A program made the translations under genes and the position numbers. 64,000 nt of DNA, from contig CM067081.1 in assembly GCA_034008185.1 (NCBI GenBank), forward strand, positions 6,819,821-6,883,820. The letters run 5' to 3'. The DNA is from Gorsachius magnificus. Its lineage: Eukaryota > Chordata > Aves > Pelecaniformes > Ardeidae. Of this stretch, positions 36,710-49,599 are shown piece after piece (within the stretch, counting starts at the first letter, position 1; every line of letters begins with the position of its first letter). Below the pieces are notes generated by a model. It worked only from the letters and a program-made list of their open reading frames with translations, was not told where the DNA came from and made no database searches.

Positions 36710-38220
36710 ATGCCAAAAGTCAACAAGAGTGTTCATCCAGACACTGACTTCTGGGTTCAGTTCTACCCTCCTCCAGGGGTAATGCAAAACTATTACTGAA
36801 TCTATTTATTCCATCAGTGATCTAAGCTGTGGCACATTGCTAGGACAGCCTTACTGTTTCCAGTGGCCATCCCACTTGAGAGCTAACTTAGGCATCTCTG
36901 TACTGTGCCATTCACCAGTCAAATGCACAAGGACACCAGACATTTGCGACTGAGTAAGAAATTCAGGTCTCACAGGGCTTGCATTAATGTGCTGACCATT
37001 TTATTTCATCCTGCTGCAGTTCTAGCTGCAAAATGCCAGTGTTTCTATTTCTATGACACTTCTTCAGAAAGCTAGGAGAGAGAGTCAAGTCTAAGTGAAA
37101 AGGGTGTTTGATAGGGTTTGCCATTTTTTCTACACCTCTATTACTTTGGGGGGAAAGAACTATTCTCCAAAAACAAACAAAAAAAAAGAGATTTAAATGG
37201 TGAGTTTCATTAACAAGCTTTATGAAGCTTATTGTTAGAAACTGAGTACTGGTGTGATTTCCCTTGATTACAATTACAGGAGCTAAGTTAGCTAATGCCA
37301 AGTAGTTGTCTGTGGTTTTGCCAAAAAAGAACTATTTCAGAGCTATAATGGTTCCAGCATATTTTGTAAATGTATCTTTTATTTAGAATTCCTATCCCAA
37401 GAGTTAAAAATATGTATTCACTAGAACGTAATTTCTTCAGTCTATGCCATGGGCTATTAAAATTAAGTTTTACATGATTTAATTACTCTTTTGAGATAAT
37501 AGGTGCATAGAAAGCTTTAAAGCTTACTTTGCTTAAAAAACTTGTATCTACATGGTCAGTGTTGTGTGCATTGCAATCTCCCAAAAGTACAAATGTGAAA
37601 AACACCACCTTTGTTAATACAGTTGATATATGATATATGGCTTGCTTCCCAAAAGCTAGCAAGGGTCTCTGTCTCCAAAAAATGATCTGTTTAGTAACCA
37701 CTAAGACAACAAGATAAGACAACAAGAATTTGGCCATCCATTTCGGAGCACAGTTCATATAATGTAACCATCCACATGTACTAGCCAAAGTACTTCAATA
37801 AAAAAAGAGAAATAATGGAACCTAATGTTCCTCTTCTTATAATGATCCTTTAGGCCTCATCTACACACAAAGTTAATTACTTTACACTGGCAGAGGGGAA
37901 GCCTTGCCATCAGGCTTATAAAGGTAGGTAGCAATTTTTCATTCAAGTACATCTTTGTGGGAAACTTTATGATATTTCCTATCATCAAAATCTACAGAAA
38001 AATGTTATGCTGAGAGTGTTTAACTGAAAGAGGTTATTGCATTTAATTAAACTGACCCTAATATTGGGATAACTCTCCCCTATCTGTAGTTATCTAAAAT
38101 GTAGGTGTCTACTGTAAAGTAATCGACTAAAGCACTAATGTCAATGTGGAAAGATGAGACTCTTCAAAGGGTAATTAATCCTCTGCTAAGACAGGAGGGA
38201 TGAATCACCCTCTGGAAATA
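36710..38220. other. anonymous sequence
   Basis: No supported gene. A 13-bp unit (TAAGACAACAAGA) is duplicated in tandem at 37702-37727. The stretch near 37855 (CTCATCTACACACAAAG) faintly resembles the ends of old amniote DNA transposons but could not be confirmed. Confidence 0.5.
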
Positions 38221-38575
38221 CCTTTTTCCATCAGCAGTACTTTTTCACATCATGCATAATAAAACTGTGAAACTCATTACCACAGGATGCTGTGGAGGCC
38301 CAGACAAAAGGCACTAATGCGTTTAAAAGCCCTAGACTAATTCATGGAGAATGGGTGCAGTAAGCAGATGGTCTGAAAATAGTCACCAGCTCAGGAAGTC
38401 CATAAACAATATAGCTGGAAGGTGGGAAGTATCCCTTAGTATACTGCTGATTTCTTACACTCTTCTCTAAACATCTGGTACCAGCCCCTATCGTACCAGC
38501 CCCTATTGGAAACAGAAGACAAGATTAGATGGTCTGTTGGTCCAGCCCAGTGGGACAGCACTTTTGTTCCAAAGT
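38221..38575 (+). mobile_element. older CR1-family LINE, 3' part
   Basis: The series CTGTGAAACTCATTACCACAGGATGCTGTGGAGGCC, then CTAGACTAATTCATGGAGAA, a damaged middle, and AGATTAGATGGTCTGTTGGTCCAGCCCAGT fits the 3' region of an ancient amniote CR1 lineage (GGCTAGATGGACCATTGGTCTGACCCAG type). This is different from the other CR1s in the window. A 15-bp tandem duplication (GTACCAGCCCCTATC, 38478-38507) lies inside. The family assignment is from memory, and the left end is uncertain. Confidence 0.68.
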
Positions 38576-41351
38576 TAACTCACGTCCTCAGTCAACATAT
38601 GGTTTCCCCTTAAGAAAAGAAACTATGTGTACACAAATATTAGACAGTTTTTCTTTATATAAAGGGATACTGTTCTATTTAGTATTAAGACATTTTATTT
38701 TGCTCCAAGATATTTTCTGGTCTGAAATGTAGCCATTTTGTATTAGCCAATAGATTCTCTTTATAAGCAGTAATTTGCAGAAAATTGTTTCTGTATGTTC
38801 TAACAATAATATTTCCTCCAAAAAGATCAAATAGCTTTCTTTGGATATAAGGTGCTGTCTGTATCTCTGATATACCAGCTATCTGTAATCAGTCATCCAA
38901 AGCTAAGGCTCAGTTTCTGTAGAAGATATTCTATAACATATTCAGTCAATAAGGGATATGTCATGACACCCAATAAACCTTCCACTTTTTCTTACTGTCA
39001 TTTTCAGTATTAATCAGACCTGTTGTTTCCTATCTCATTAGCTTTGTTAACTTGCTGGGACTGTGATTACATTTCCAAATATGTGGGCATGGTTTTAAAA
39101 AACTGTTAACATTTTAAGAAACTTGTATATGTTCTAAAGATATTTTTAAAACTGTAATTATTGAATTATGGGAGCCTGGGCTGATCAGAACCAAACTATC
39201 GGAAAAAGGACCTCAAGTCACAAGGTCAGCAGGAAAGAGCATCTTTTCAGTCTGAAAGCAACAAGATAGATGCTGTAATGGAATTGAGGATCCTTAGGTG
39301 AGAAATATGCTCCAAATCCCTGAGTCTCAGTCCTTTTTTTTTTTTTTAATTCTTACCAAGAGACATGGTTCATGGCCATCCATGTTCTGTGAACTTCTCA
39401 TGCCTGTGCCAATCTTTTGGGATGCGCTGAAGACAAAATGCTACAAACTGAGCTGACTACAGCAGTGCCCCTAGCAGTGACAAGTGGCTTTTAAAGTTGC
39501 CTTTTTTCTTTAAGATATTATTGCCATTCTAACATTTCTGTTCAGTAATCAGCAGGTTATTTTTACACTCCAGGGGGACTTCTGACACACAACACTTTAT
39601 ACTAAAGTCCCTCGGGTTTAGGTCCTAATATTACTTGTAGCTTCAATTTGCTACTCGTAGCATTTCCAGAGCCTTGCAGACCCTAAAGCAATTGTGGGGT
39701 AGGAATTGTGAAAATACACCCCACATCTTTTTTCAATTTTGCCAGATGATTATATTCCTTTGCATAACATTTGCCAAGGCACTGAAGCTACTGTAGGATC
39801 CAGAAAATACATCTGCTTCTTTTGTCTCAAACTCTGCTAGTCAAATAGTTATTCAATCCTAGATGAGTTTATATGGTAGGTCAAGCCATTTGATTAATAT
39901 GGGGTACATGCAATAACCAGAGGCATCCTATCCTCTAGGTAACTAATTACTTTCCCACAGAAAGGCAGCCAGTGTGACTTTGTAGCTCACAGAGAAAACT
40001 CTGTTCCAGTAGTAAACATTTTAAATCACGTATATAAATTATACCGTATAGATCTCATACTAATTGAGGTAGCACAGTTTTTCCATATAGTGAGTCAGGA
40101 TCAGAGAAAAGATGTTGAAACCTGGATATGGTTTAGGTTTCAGGTAACATTTTCCAAAACATTTACGTGTCTTTGAAAACCAGGCCCTGATTTCAAAAGT
40201 TATTTAGGCCATCTTCAAACACAAAGCCCATGTGAAATGAACCAGGGTAAGAATGTAAAGCACGACTGTTCTGCAGTCATTTACCTTTCTTGTTGGCTGG
40301 TGGACAGTATATCTGTTGCTGGACTGAAATTAATAAGTTGCTCTGTGCCATTCCCCAATGCCAATGGCATTATTCCAGCCTACAGCTAAGATTCTTTCTA
40401 TCTAACTATTGGCACTCAATTTAGGAACCCACGTTAAATGTCTTCTCTGATTAACAGAGAAAGTCTTCAGAGGAAGATTCAGCTTGGCTAAACTGCCTTC
40501 TGTCTATGTCTTACCACTGAATAGGTGGGGAACTCTGCAAGCCAGCTCATAACTTCAGCTGGCCATAAGCGTGCTTTTCTGCAGCTTAGCTTAAGCCAAA
40601 ACCAGACTGTCCACAGGAAGCACTAGTACAGAATAGCTATTCTGGGCTACAGTCAAAGCTTTAACCTTTATGTACCTGTATGGTCTTAGTCTCCACCAAA
40701 ATCCATAGAACTTATGTTTCTAAATCGTTGTTTGTAAATAGAAATCCAATGTCTGAATCACTATGATGTTATTTAAAAGATTAGAGAAACCTCCGTGAGG
40801 GGCATAAAGAGTCTCTAGGTTAGACAGAAAGGCTAATCAGGAAAAACAAAAACAAGAGAGGCATTTTGAATCAAGTGCACCAAGACTCCCAAACTTCCCT
40901 TACATGGCTCCTGCCATGTAATACTGAAATCTATCCAAGCCCAAAACCAATCTTTTCTGGATCTGATGAACAGTGACTTTCAGATCTGTTTGCTTCAAGC
41001 CAGACATCATTTGGAATAATGCAAATGTGAGGACTTGACATTTCCTCTTCTCTGATAATACCAGTGTTTTCCTTTAATCTCATTATTCTTCATGTTCATT
41101 AATGGTAAATTCATAGCAGAACTCACAAAAGGCAAATCCAGCCATAAAAAAGACAGCACTAAAAATGAACCATAAAATGAAAAGAATAAAGGGTAAAATA
41201 TGTAAGTAATTTGTGTCTAACCCAATACTATTCATTCCTCTTACATGAGAAATACCTATGTTAAAAAACATTATTTTTCATAAACTTAGGAACTCAGAAA
41301 CTAACAGCAGTCAAAATTAAGTGTCCTTTTTAAACTTAATTCAGTCTCTTT
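38576..41351. other. anonymous sequence
   Basis: About 2.8 kb of AT-rich DNA with a T14 run near 39334. No gene, RNA or clear repeat was found. Confidence 0.55.
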
Positions 41352-42912
41352 TCATAGAATCATCGAATCACTTCGGTTGGAAAAGACCTTTAAGATCATC
41401 GAGTCCAACCATTAACCTAGCACTGCCATCCCACCACTAAACCATGTCCCTAAGCACCTCATCTCTCCTTCTTTTAAATACCTCCAGGGATGAGGATTCC
41501 ACCACCTCCCTGGGCAGCCCCTTCCAGAGCCTGACAACCCTCTCGGTGAAGAAGTTTTTCCTAATGTCTAGCCTAAACCTGCCCTGGCGCAGCTTCAAGC
41601 CATTCCCCCGGGAAGGCCCCCCCCCTCACTACCCCCTCCTTTCAGGTAGTTGTAGAGGGCGATCAGGGCTCCCCTCAGCCTCCTCTTCTCCAGACTAAAC
41701 AACCCCAGTTCCCTCAGCTGCTCCTCGTATGACTTGTGTTCCAGACCCCTCACCAGCTTGGTTGCTCTCCTCTGGACATGCTCCAGCAAGGCAACATCTT
41801 TCTTGTAGTGAGGGGCCCAAAACTGAACACAGTATTCGAGGCGCGGCCTCACCAGCACCGAGTACAGGGGCACGATCACTTCCCTACTCCTGCTGGCCAC
41901 GCTATTCCTGATACAGGCCAGGATGCCATTGGCCTTCTTGGCCACCTGGGCACACTGCTGGCTCATATTCAGCCGGCTGTCAATCAGTACCCCCAGGTCT
42001 TTTTCCACCAGGCAGCTTTTCAGCCACTCTTCCCCAAGCCTGTAGCGCTGCATGGGGTTGTTGTGACCCAAGTGCAGGACCCGGCACTTGGCCTTGTTGA
42101 ACCTCATACAGTTGGCCTCGGCCCATCGATCCAGCCTGTCCAGGTCCCTTTGCAGAGCCCTCCTCCCCTCCAGCAGATCAACACTCCCACCCAGTTTGGT
42201 GTCATCTGCAAAGTTACTGAGGGCACACTCAATCCCCTCATCCAGGTCATTGATAAAGATATTAAACAAGACCGGCCCTAGAACTGAGCCCTGGGGGACA
42301 CCGCTTGTGACCGGCCGCCAACTGGATTTAGCTCCATTCACCACGACTCTCTGGGCTCGGCCACCCAGCCAGTTTTTAACCCAGCGAAGAGTACATCCAT
42401 CTAGGCCATGAACTGCCAGCTTCTCCAGGAGACTGCTATGGGAGACTGTGTCGAAGGCTTTGCTGAAGTCCAGGTAGACAACATCCACAGCCTTTCCCTC
42501 ATCTACCAGGCGGGTCACCTGGTCATAGAAGGAAATCAGGTTGGTTAGGCAAGACTTGCCTTTCGTGAACCCATGCTGACTGGGCCTGATCCCCTGATTG
42601 TCCTCCATGTGCCTGGTGAGCACACTCAAGATAAACCGCTCCATAATCTTCCCCGGTACCGAGGTTAGGCTGACTGGTCTGTAGTTCCCCGGATCCTCCT
42701 TCCAGCCCTTCTTGAAGAGAGGCGTCACATTTGCCAACCTCCAGTCATCTGGGACCTCCCCTGTTCTCCAGGACTGCTGATAAATGATAGAGAGTGGCTT
42801 GGCAAGCTCCTCTGCCAACTCCTTCGGCACTCTTGGGTGGATCCCATCCGGCCCCATAGACTTGTGGATGTCCAGGTGGCATAGCAGGTCAAAGACTGCT
42901 TCCTCCTGGATT
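41352..42912 (-). mobile_element. CR1 LINE, 1.56-kb copy with long RT frame
   Basis: This is the longest CR1 in the window. Read on the minus strand it starts (5') near CAAAATCCAGGAGGAAGCAG at 42912, inside ORF2. It ends with GGTTAGGTTAATGG, CAACCGAAGTGATTCGATG and a two- to three-unit octamer tail at 41352. The 5'UTR, ORF1 and endonuclease were lost by 5' truncation. Around 41612-41628 the sequence between the C-rich block and CCTCCTTTCAGG is shorter than expected for the family, suggesting a small internal deletion near the end of the coding region. Its 3' end type matches 4551-4642, 26764-27002 and 36586-36709. Confidence 0.93.
41595..42912 (-). pseudogene. CR1 ORF2 reverse transcriptase, 5'-truncated but open
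   Basis: An uninterrupted frame of at least 420 codons (first Met at 42857, open upstream to the element's 5' end) encodes the LINE reverse transcriptase. It copies element RNA into DNA at the target in the nucleus. Counted from that Met, [13 protein letters not shown] is at about 58-70, YLDFSKAFD with the first catalytic Asp (D130) at 128-136, [11 protein letters not shown] at 185-195 and the catalytic FADD at 216-219. The thumb and C-terminal region follows ([28 protein letters not shown]). All the RT palm residues I can check are present. The C-terminus ends abnormally in a Gly-rich [12 protein letters not shown], where the DNA appears deleted. Without endonuclease or ORF1 it cannot move by itself. 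Plus-strand frames at 41736-42281 and 42088-42411 are shadows. Confidence 0.9.
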
Positions 42913-45900
42913 TTGCATATGTTTATATATGCACATAGAAATATACACAGTTCTGTTGCTTGGTCACATAATATTTCTTCTTCAATTAAATTGCTCCAGC
43001 CAGGATCATATCTTGTGTTTCATTAAAGGTTCTTTGATTCTTCCAACCAAACCCCACTCCTCACCTCATCTTTCCGAAATGCTTCCTGATCCTGTGTGAT
43101 TGCTTTCTAGCTCTTATTTTCTCATTCCAGCCTAATTCTCCCAGGCCAGCTTTCAAGTTTTCATCACATTTTAAGACTTTCCCACTACAAGTCTCTTCCT
43201 TAACTTACTAGGGTCAACCCTAAACCTTGAGTCTATTCCTTTCTTTCCTCTACCACTCTGTTTTCACTGGGATGCCAACTCCCTATCTCAGCTTGAACTT
43301 GCAGTTACAAGCAAAATGAGCAGTACCACTGTCACCTCTTCCTCCAACCCAAATCCCCTGTGAATTTGGGATTACTCTAAAAATGGTGGAGGTCGGATGG
43401 AGACTATTAGCTAGCAAAGGACCACAGCAACAGAAAAGGGAAGGAACGGGGATCTGTAGGCCTAGATTTAGACTAAGAGGAGTCAACATAACTCAGTAAA
43501 CTTCACTGAGCTTAAACAGATATCTGTATAATAGGAAATGAATAGTAATTTGCAATGTATACAAGGAGTTAAATTAAGTTAGAACACTTCATTTAAAATG
43601 TAATTGCTTTCTACTGTGGATCAGTTTGGGTGCTGTGATTCTGAAAAGAAATGTTGACTTGCTCTCACCTTTCTTAGACCTTTTCACATTTTTTGGTTAA
43701 TTTTGTTTGGCTTGTCAAACACATGAAGGCTGGATTTTTAATAATACTCTAATGTGGCAGGTGCATATTTGTGTGTGGGAAGGTGTCGTTTTAAAGTGAC
43801 AGCTGAACCTTTCGCTGAAATATAAGGTTTCCTCCCAGGAGAAAGTGATCTTATCTCTTCTTTTTTCTCTGAGTATGGTACACTACATGATAGAAGATGT
43901 TAATATTAGAAGTGGAACAGATGGCTCAGATGGAGATTGGGGGCACAGCTACAACTCAGAGATGGGGAAACAGATTCAAAAAGGAGCCGAGAAGAGCAGA
44001 AAATTCAATTAAAAGGTTCATTTTGAGGAAGCAGGTGTGTGGGTTTTATTATTGAGACCTCCACATTCTCATTTAGAGTAACCCATTTATGAGGCTTGTT
44101 ATGAACTTGTCTAACCTTCTTGCTGGCATTTTACTATCTATGCCTACTTGAAAGGAATTTTAAATGTCATTGGGTAGCTCTTGGTCTCTCTTCCTCTCCG
44201 TGGTTGCATCTGAGAATCTGACGGCTCTATTTCACTGGAAGGGCTGACAAGCCTGTGATTCTCATTAGGCACAGCAGCGTATAGATGCCTTGGGATCTTT
44301 CTGAATGGACAGCTCTAAAAAAACTCAGCCCTATATTGCTGCCATTATGATTAGGCATAGAAAGTGCCCAAACTGATGTTTGACAGATTTTGAACATCAC
44401 AACGTGGCATAACTAACATATTGAAAAATTAATGTCGTCCTAAGAACAGATTGTGTACGGCTCTGTATAAGATTCAGCTGCTTTGTCCTGATCCCTAGGC
44501 ACTATTCTTGCTAACATATTATTCAAAACTTTCAAAAAGATAGGACTGAAGACTGACTGGCTTACCGAGTCCAAACTCCATATCCAAGAAACCAGATGAT
44601 ATCACCTGTTTCATAAAATAACCCAAAGTCCCTCTTAAATTCAGCCAAGGGACCTTTGCCCTAATTCAAGCATCATTTAAGATAACCTCACAGGTCTTAA
44701 AGCCTTATTCTCATTCTCAGCCCAGGTTTATGCAGTTTGCTAATTCTATTCTGCTTTCCACTGCTTCCAGGCAAGCTCCTTCCATGAGTGTTTCTGTGTT
44801 CACTGTTTTATCTCTTTGCACGCTGGCCCTAAATGTTGGGAGTTTCTTCTTAATCCACGTAAAAGCACCCAGTTCAGTGTTGTGTAAAGTAAATCCTCTC
44901 TTCCTAATCCCTTTCCCTTCCCTCTTGGACTTTCACTCCCACAAGAAGGGCTGACATGTTGCTTTTACAGCAGATCTGGAAAGTAACTGAATGTGGATTC
45001 TGGAGGGCTAAGGAGAGCCCATACACATGGGAAAATCAGGAGGGCAAGAAAACAATGGTCTTCATATTTCTTCACATAGGAGAAGCTGTAATCTCATCCT
45101 TCAATTCTTATTCAGGCAAAGCTCCCAAATCCAGATTGATAGTTGCTGGTCCATGTTCACTAGTGTCACCTGGCTGTGGATGTTGCTTTTGTGACATGAA
45201 GCCGCTGTGCAGCCAGCTTTATCATGCCACTCTCCAGTGCACAGCTGGCCAGCCCATACCCAACCCCTGTAACTGTGTCTGGAAGAAGACTCAGTTTGAT
45301 GAAAAATCTGAAGATAAACCTCATCTAATTCGATTTTTTTACCTGGATCATGACTCATGTTGGATCATGCATGGACTTGACTCAACTTTGTGCCCCTAGA
45401 TAAATTTTCTATAACGTGGGGAATAATTGCCTGTCTCCCAGACATCAAACAATCCAGCAGAATTAAAATATGTCCAGGCTCTCCTCAAAATTCCAACACT
45501 TGTGATGGAAAAATAAACCAAAAGTTGTCTTAAAAAACTAGTGCATCAATATTTTTTAAGTTGTTCAAAGCCACGCAACCTGTGTCCTCTCAACCAAGTG
45601 AAGCAGTCCATGCCCTTCAATGATTTTTGACTGCTTGTTAAATCAAAGGTGCAAATATGAGTCCTTTGACACCAAGTGCGTTCATGTCATTCTGTAGAAA
45701 TGTCACATGATGACGGTACAAGCTGTTAAGACAAGTGATTGACACATCATCTTAACGACTCTCTCAGGTACTCTTTCTGAGACAATCAATTTGGTGTTCT
45801 ATCTCATTAAATTTCACTAGTTTGGTACCTTATATTAGTTGAAAGAGACAGTCTACAGTGCCCTTGAACTGAAGGTATTTAAAGATCGTTCTCACAGACG

Positions 45901-48859
45901 AATCCTGATCAGATAAGAGTCCAACCTGCTGCAAGCTGTCAAAAGGAAGGAGAAAAAGCAAAAGAAAATTACCCACCACATAACTGACTGAGGGACACCG
46001 AGATCTTCAAAAGGGTGCCAAATCCTTTTTCTACTATATTAGGCAGAATCCAGCAGCAGCCAGTAGTCAGTGTAAGGAATGACACAGTCACGCTATGAAA
46101 CCCAAAATGTGCTGGCATATAAAGGCTAAGTTTATTGCTCTGCTGCTTCTCTACTTGCTAATAATAAATTACCACATTAATAACCCTTTATACTTCTCCT
46201 ATTGGAGATTATATGATTACTGACAAAACTTTTAACTACATTAGCAACACTACACTAATTGCATTAACTGGCATAATAAAGTTAACATATAAATATGGTG
46301 TCCTTGATACACACATGGTAAGATTGCACATCTCATTAAGATTAATATTGTTGGAATAATGTCACACTATTTTTATCCAAGGCAGTATTACCAAACAACC
46401 ATGGCCCCCTGACTTGAAGTCTTAAAATTTAATATCAGGTAACAGCATTAAACCGGTCTTTTTCAGATGGAAACATAAAGGCAAATTTAGAGGTGGTTTC
46501 AAGTTAATCAAGCAAGGCCAGTTTAAGTCCTATGAGCTCGTCATCCTGAAAGAGATTGTACCAATGTAAATGGCCCAGGAAGCCTGAAACAGCAGATCAG
46601 GATCTGTTGTTCTGAGCAGCTGGCAAACACTGGTTTCCTCATCTTTATTCCCAGTTCTACGTGACCTTTGACAAATAGCAGTGTCTCATTCTGTACTCAC
46701 ATCTACCTTGACTTGCAGGAAACCTTAATCAAATGAGGCTGTGCACTAGAAAGAAATTGAGAAAGCAGCAAAAACTTTTTTTTTTTCTATGCTGTCCTCC
46801 CACCATAAAAAAAAATAAAAGAACACAGAGCTTGGCATAAAATCTGACCCACAGGCCAACACTTAGCAGGATGAGTCTAGGAAGGGAGAGGGAAATGTCA
46901 AGCAATCAAAGGCTGTCTAATAACTAAGCAGTAGCCTGTGAATAAACAGCAAGGATACAATGGTAGAGTTTGGACAAGAGAAGAGGTGACAAAGAGTATG
47001 GGGTCTAGATTATGATGTTCTCTCCTGAGTCTTGATTCCACACTCGCAGCGAGGACACCTCTACCCCAGACACTGGCCACCTCTGGGCCAAGGTTGTCCC
47101 ATCCTCAGTGCATGGGCTACTCACAACTTGCTCTGAGCCACATGGCTCTTCTCCTCTGAAGTCCATGCTTTGAACATAGGAGCCAAACGCAAGAGCTCCG
47201 TTACGAGTAGAGCAGCCTCCTGTTTCAGTGAGGTACGTCAGGTTGTTACTGCGAATACCTGTCCTCACGCTGCAATTCTTCCTTTGGTAAAACAAGAAAT
47301 CTAGCGCCTGTTTACCTTGTAAGAGTGTTGTGGGTGGAATTGCAATATGGATGGCAGGTGCCCAGATGCAACACCTCAACAACAGATGTGCTGAATAACT
47401 AGGCAAGAGAAATACTGTTTCCTTTGAGGACAGTCATATTTTTCACTGAATATTCCCTTAAAATACAGGATCTTTTTGGTCTGCCAAATAGCTGCGCATA
47501 GCAGTGAAATTTCTCTCACTAAAGCTATGAATGGAACAACATTAAAATCCAATATTTATTCATGTTACAGCACAGTAATTTGATATGTAATAAGCATTAA
47601 GGTAAATATAATTCTGCAGTTGACGAATCTAAACTTTGCTCCATAGCTCAGATCTCGGGGGGAGACATGATACTTGACATTTAATTTGAAAAGCAAGGTA
47701 GCCTGATGAAGAAAAAAACTTTTCCATGTCAATAGTAAAAATGTATTGGTGCATTTTATCTGATATGGTGCATTTGCTTAGCTTTATTTTCACATCTTAA
47801 TAAGCTCATCTCATAAAAGTATAATGAAAATAGAAAGATGATCTATCATAAGAATGGACAGATACAAATTTTTCCTTTGGATTATTGTGTAGAAGAAAAA
47901 CAGTTTTCTTCCTACTGATAACAATAAATGTAAATTGAACAGTATGAAATTACCTAAAACATCACAAGTTGCTAAAGGGAGATCATGACGCCTAAAAGCC
48001 AATACTAGATTAACCAAAGAAGCTGAATTTCATGAAGGGTAATTCTAAGATGATGATAACATCATTTTCAGTTTGCAGTGTTAAATACTGCAATGTCAAT
48101 ACAATATGCAGTTCATTGGCAAAGAAAACATTGCTCTTGAGGCACAAATCCTATCTTTTTTCATACGGGCAGGTGAAGCTGGCTTTTAGAGGTGGAACAA
48201 TTTCCCATCTGCCTAAGTAAGGGACAGGAGACAGGACACATAGCACATGGAGAACCTTAGTGCAGTCTCACCAGTGATGGTGGGATGGCTCCATCAGGAA
48301 TCCTCACCAGGGTAAGTAAAATTGAAGAGAAGCTACCCAGTCTGCACGGCTGTGTTTACCCCTCACTTTATTCCTTTGAGCTCCCTTCTCCCTTAGGACT
48401 GCCTTATCCCATTTTCATTACCAGCAAGCAGAAAATACCTCCTCTGTCTTTTACAGAGCGGGATCAGAGGCACAGAAAGAGTCTGGGGCATCTGCTCTAG
48501 TGCTTCGCTGGGATGAGGAGTGCACTTTTGAGGTGACTCTCCTGCGCATCCATGCTTTGCTTCTCAGTCCTCAAGAGCATGAATGGGATCTGTTTCTGCT
48601 GAAAGCAAACCAAATGGACTGCTCCAGAAACACACCTAATGGGTTCAAACCACTAACTGGTATTCAGTCCTTGGGACAAGACCAGAGCTAGTACTGACTA
48701 CAAAACCCCAGGGTGCAGTGATCCAGTCCTCAGCCTCAGCTGTGTCACTCCACAGACCCACTCCTATTGCATCCCTGAAATCCCCTTGGATTTTCTGAGT
48801 TCAAATCCTGCTTAGAGGATCTAAAAATAGCTCAAGACATTACCACAGCCATAAGGACC
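42913..48859. other. anonymous sequence
   Basis: Nearly 6 kb with no supported gene. The longest open frame is on the plus strand at 44956-45399 (147 codons), which is Cys- and Trp-containing but without recognisable motif and without a flanking promoter or tail. Another (47005-47406, minus, 133 codons) is equally anonymous. The region around 46080-46150 has some LTR-like landmarks but no definable termini. Confidence 0.5.
48855..48859 (+). repeat. target-site duplication, left copy (GGACC)
   Basis: GGACC directly precedes the LTR and is repeated exactly after it at 49595-49599. The match is what defines the element ends. Confidence 0.8.
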
Positions 48860-49594
48860 TGTCACGGATGGAGTGAGAGGGAGGCAAAAATAATATAGTT
48901 TATTGGTGTAAAACAGTGAGTTAACAAAGTTCAGTGGTAAATGCAAGAATAATTTATAAGATTCAATGGCAAAGTACACTTGATTATTTACTGCTTAGAG
49001 GTTAGGATCAGCCAAAACTGTCAGGGAGACCCTCCCGTTGAGTCATGAGGTTCAGAAAAGATCCCCTTGCTTCCTAAACTCCCTCAGAGAGGAGTCTAGG
49101 TGCGGCTGGATCCAATCCTAGGCCCAGACTTGGTCAACGGTTTATGTCTAAAGGATTATATATGTGCAATTAATCCTTTATGTCACTTAGCTAAGGTTTC
49201 AGAGTTAGCATGCTGTTAGCCACTTGCCAAGAATCTGTTGCAGTAAGGAATCTCTCAACCTCGAGGAGTAACCTTGAGAGGCGTCCCTGCTCAAGGGGAG
49301 ATCCTGGCGTGCAGCCCGCTGCCGTGCAGGAGAGCTCAAAGGGCTCTTGGGCTGCTCACTATTGATGGGGGTAAGATGATTGGCTCACAGTCATATTCGC
49401 ATACTGACCACTGTGCTTAGGTGGGCACATTCCACAATAGCCCTTGGCTATTGCATTGTTATCTGTCTCCCCCCACATCCAGTGGGTGCATCCTTCACGG
49501 CAAGACACATCTATCCCCATCACCACAGGTGGTTATCACTTGAAAGAGGTCAAAGCAGGGGGAGTCAGAGGCGAGGGGGGAGCACACCACCACA
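48860..49594 (-). mobile_element. solo LTR of an endogenous retrovirus, minus strand, with 5-bp TSD
   Basis: The 735-bp element is bounded on the plus strand by TGTCACGGATGG on the left and CACACCACCACA on the right. It is flanked by GGACC on both sides (48855-48859 and 49595-49599), an exact 5-bp target-site duplication. Read on the minus strand it starts TGTGGTGGTGTGC, has a TATA-like ATATATAAT near 49156-49163 and an AATAAA at 48899-48904 about 40 bp before its end, and finishes CCGTGACA. This order fixes the minus orientation. No gag, pol or env flanks it, so it is a solo LTR. I do not recognise the family, and it is unlike the LTRs at 11453 and 25523. Confidence 0.82.
48899..48904 (-). 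promoter_or_regulatory. LTR polyadenylation signal (minus strand AATAAA)
   Basis: TTTATT on the plus strand reads AATAAA on the minus strand, 40 bp before the minus-strand end of the LTR. This is consistent with the R region and orients the element. Confidence 0.55.
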
Positions 49595-49599
49595 GGACC
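49595..49599 (+). repeat. target-site duplication, right copy (GGACC)
   Basis: This is an exact copy of 48855-48859 directly after the LTR terminus. Confidence 0.8.

Noticed and set aside
41736..42281. 181-codon plus-strand open frame
   Set aside because: It lies antisense to the CR1 reverse transcriptase. Similar antisense frames recur over every CR1 copy (5134-5622, 9311-9778, 55060-55599), so it is a shadow.
46070..46400. LTR-like landmarks (GCATATAAAGG, TTTATTGC)
   Set aside because: The signals do not form a consistent order on one strand, and no ends or duplication could be defined.
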